Of a stretch of DNA of 5,277 bases, positions 4,527-5,277 are shown piece after piece. The position numbers and the translations under genes were made by a program. The notes under the pieces were generated by a model, which was given only the letters and a program-made list of their open reading frames with translations, was not told where the DNA came from and made no database searches. The first letter of the stretch is position 1. Each line of letters opens with the position of its first letter. This DNA is from CAITYL01 sp041651315 (lineage in GTDB: Bacteria; Verrucomicrobiota; Lentisphaeria; Oligosphaerales; CAITYL01). The DNA lies in NCBI GenBank assembly GCA_041651315.1, contig JBAZJM010000324.1:1-5277 (forward strand), given 5' to 3'.

Positions 4527-5277
4527 TTAGCGCGGTCCGGGCGCGGCTTCCACCCGGTGCAGGTCGGCGGCGCGGTCCGTGGTCAGGTTGGCGCCGCCGA
4601 AAGCGGCCCCGTTTTCCGGCAGGGACATGGCAAAGTCCCCCGCCACGTCCAGCTGCACGGTCAGCCCGGAGAAGGCCAGTTCCAGCACATGGCCGCCCCG
4701 GGTGCGGTCGGCGGCCAGGAAATGCCAGTGCCAGCCCGGCATGTTCACCCCCTTCAGGTACGGGGGGAAGCGGAAACCGACCAGGGTGCCGGGCACCTTC
4801 TCCCATTCAAAAATGCTCTGCCGCTGCGACGCCACCGCCAGCGGCGGGTACGGCTTGGCTTGGCGCGGCACGCTGCGGGCCTTGACCCGGGCCACCACGC
4901 CGTCGATGCGGGCGGTGTAGAACAGGTTGACCGTGGGCAGCACCGCCTCCAGCTGCCGGTTCAGATCCGCCAGGCTGCCGGCCGACAGCGGGCCGAGCCG
5001 CCGGTCGGCCTCGAACCAGGTGACCATGGCGAACGGCACGCCGGCCGCCTCGGGCATGACGTGGACCGTGCCGTCGGCGCGCACCTGGTAGACCACGCCG
5101 TCCACCCCCACCATTTCGCCGTCCAGCGCCTCGAAGGTGCCGATGGCCGTGTCGCCATGGCGCCGCAGCTCGCCGACCGTGCCGGCCGGGTCATAGACAC
5201 CGGCCATCAGGGCGTCAATCGTCGAAAACTGGAACACCGTGTCCCGGTCCGCGGCCGCCGTTTCCGCGGCCCGCGCC
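4527..5277 (-). CDS. budA: Alpha-acetolactate decarboxylase (5' end outside window)
   Basis: This enzyme converts (S)-alpha-acetolactate to acetoin and CO2, the committed step towards acetoin and 2,3-butanediol. It is called BudA or AlsD. Numbering from the Val codon at 5237: STIDALMAGVYD (5-16), GELRRHGD (22-29), LDGEMVGVDGVVYQVRADG (38-56), NLFYTARIDG (104-113), RSVPRQAKPYPPL (121-133) and the zinc site GWHWHF (168-173) with His170, His172 and His183. These and Glu41, Arg121 and probably Glu230 align with the Bacillus enzyme's active site (His194, 196, 207; Glu65, Arg145, Glu253). The GTG at 5237 is not a believable start: that Val is part of the conserved (T)VFQ-STIDAL motif, and the frame stays open to the window edge (ARAAETAAADRDT). 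So the gene is cut, and the missing start may include a signal peptide. It is convergent with the OmpA-domain gene, 37 bases apart. No acetolactate synthase is in view. Confidence 0.95.
   Translation of the reverse strand, partial: ARAAETAAADRDTVFQFSTIDALMAGVYDPAGTVGELRRHGDTAIGTFEALDGEMVGVDGVVYQVRADGTVHVMPEAAGVPFAMVTWFEADRRLGPLSAGSLADLNRQLEAVLPTVNLFYTARIDGVVARVKARSVPRQAKPYPPLAVASQRQSIFEWEKVPGTLVGFRFPPYLKGVNMPGWHWHFLAADRTRGGHVLELAFSGLTVQLDVAGDFAMSLPENGAAFGGANLTTDRAADLHRVEAAPGPR

Overview
This is a GC-rich bacterial window with five protein-coding genes, one of them cut by the right edge, and two kinds of non-coding repeat. The organism is probably Gram-negative: it carries a membrane-anchored protein with an OmpA-type peptidoglycan-binding domain. 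The repeats, the LacI-type regulator and the mostly weak ribosome binding sites would fit a Verrucomicrobiota/Lentisphaerota/Planctomycetota-like genome, but a GC-rich proteobacterium is not excluded and I cannot name a genus.

Layout, left to right. (1) A LacI-family repressor on the minus strand (23-1117). Its promoter (1155-1184) has a near-perfect 16-bp palindrome with a central CpG (1159-1174) across the -10/-35 spacer, which suggests autorepression. (2) A non-coding stretch of about 340 bases (1196-1532) with a 10-bp direct repeat and a run of small hairpins. (3) A sigma70-like promoter (1533-1562) and a single-domain Old Yellow Enzyme-family flavin oxidoreductase on the plus strand (1594-2718). 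(4) A 150-bp AT-rich imperfect palindrome (2722-2871) that looks like a MITE-type dispersed repeat. It fills the gap between the convergent oxidoreductase and the next gene. (5) A phospholipase D-like protein with one HKD motif on the minus strand (2871-3491), with a short TAGGCTG tandem repeat just upstream. (6) A divergent gene for an inner-membrane-anchored OmpA/MotB-domain protein (3683-4489), preceded by a strong stem-loop. (7) A convergent alpha-acetolactate decarboxylase on the minus strand (4527-window edge), whose N-terminus lies outside the window.

The genes do not form one operon or an obvious pathway. They are mostly single transcription units in alternating orientation: a regulator, a redox enzyme, a possible nuclease or phosphodiesterase, an envelope protein and an acetoin-forming enzyme. 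I see no convincing new multi-gene system. The most informative signals are the repressor's own operator with its unusual recognition helix, the palindromic element fitted between two stop codons, the repeats on both sides of the PLD-like gene, and the structured leader of the OmpA-domain gene.
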